Assembly: GCA_003575245.1 (NCBI GenBank)
Contig: NMQN01000264.1
Location: forward strand, 1-5,036
Source: Candidatus Atribacteria bacterium 1244-E10-H5-B2
GTDB taxonomy: Bacteria; Atribacterota; JS1; SB-45; 34-128
Length of the DNA stretch: 5,036 nt
Direction of reading: 5' to 3'
The notes beneath the pieces were generated by a model. It searched no databases and was not told the DNA's origin. It worked only from the letters and a program-made list of their open reading frames with translations. The position numbers and the translations under genes were made by a program. Positions 4,735 to 5,036 of this stretch are shown here, piece after piece. Numbering within the stretch: the stretch's first letter is position 1; every line of letters begins with the position of its first letter.

Positions 4735-5036
4735 TTTGGGTCACCTCCTTTGCTAACTCACGGTAAGCATCGGCTACCTCTGATTTTTTGGCATAGATCA
4801 AAAGGGGTTCTCCAGCCACTGATGAATCAGCGAATTTTATAGTCCTTTTAATTATGGAGTCATATACTTTTACTCCAAAGACCTTTTTTATCTCTTCTAC
4901 CACATCGGCTGAGTGGATCGTTCTCATCTGATGCATAGTTCTCAAAATTCTAATGTTGAGTTTGAGGTTCATCTTAGAGCAGATCTTATATATAACCTTA
5001 TTAAGCTGCCCCAGTCCCCTCATAGCTAAATATTCA
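4727..5036 (-). CDS. parA: ParA/Soj-family partition ATPase, C-terminal part (gene continues beyond the right edge)
   Basis: This is the C-terminal third of a ParA/Soj/MinD-type ATPase, which moves plasmid or chromosome copies apart by ATP-dependent, non-specific binding to nucleoid DNA together with a centromere-binding partner. The frame is open to the window edge; the visible part begins EYLAMRGLGQL, matching the EYxALEGLxQL segment of Soj-type ParAs. It continues through the region where Soj proteins read RTxxS..VVxEvkkxFgxkVyxtxIxRxxxxxeA (here RTIHSADVVEEIKKVFG, then VYDSIIKRTIKFADSS) and ends in the usual AYRELAKEV helix. The in-frame Met at 5023-5021 is internal, not the start. The Walker A and B motifs lie outside the window, so an intact ATPase cannot be confirmed. 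The stop overlaps the start of the RHH gene by 8 bp, which implies translational coupling and a parA-parB-like operon. I am very confident of the family and less so of its role as a plasmid ParA. Confidence 0.93.
   Translation of the reverse strand, partial: EYLAMRGLGQLNKVIYKICSKMNLKLNIRILRTMHQMRTIHSADVVEEIKKVFGVKVYDSIIKRTIKFADSSVAGEPLLIYAKKSEVADAYRELAKEVTQND

Overview
The window is a low-GC (AT-rich) bacterial segment in which every supported gene lies on the minus strand, so the genes read from the right edge to the left. TAA, TAG and TGA all serve as stops (code 11) and strong AGGAGG-type ribosome binding sites precede most genes. The gene content is that of a plasmid or integrated plasmid-like element: partition, replication regulation, a primase-type replication protein and cargo of unknown function. 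The sequence does not identify the host. A low-GC anaerobe from Firmicutes or a poorly cultured phylum is a guess only.

Right part (about 4227-5036): the C-terminal third of a ParA ATPase enters from the right edge. Its stop overlaps the start of a 104-aa ribbon-helix-helix protein, giving a compact parA/RHH partition cassette. Next comes a small gene that appears broken by a single frameshift; its last codon overlaps the start of a 208-aa protein ending in a Cys4 zinc knuckle that resembles CGNR fingers.

Middle (about 1625-3607): a good sigma70-type promoter lies in the tail of the 208-aa gene. It should produce a leader RNA of roughly 180 nt that ends in a strong intrinsic terminator placed only a few bases before the ribosome binding site of an XRE-family repressor gene. 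The XRE gene is followed by a 486-aa archaeo-eukaryotic primase (AEP) family protein, the probable replication initiator or primase. I infer that replication gene expression is set by terminator read-through in this leader, as in plasmids that control rep by transcriptional attenuation. A weak candidate for an opposing counter-transcript is also visible.

Intergenic region (1163-1624): the AT-rich right half carries a 20-bp-period direct repeat, a polypyrimidine tract and a degenerate second copy of the 3' end of the primase gene; it is the best origin candidate in the window. The left half carries a promoter and a GC-rich leader with three consecutive hairpins, one of which has G-U pairs on the minus strand only. 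This suggests a structured RNA transcribed with the downstream genes.

Left part (1-1162): two Cys-rich proteins of unknown function (205 and 172 aa) lie 3 bp apart in an operon, and a ribosome binding site at the left edge points to a further gene outside the window.
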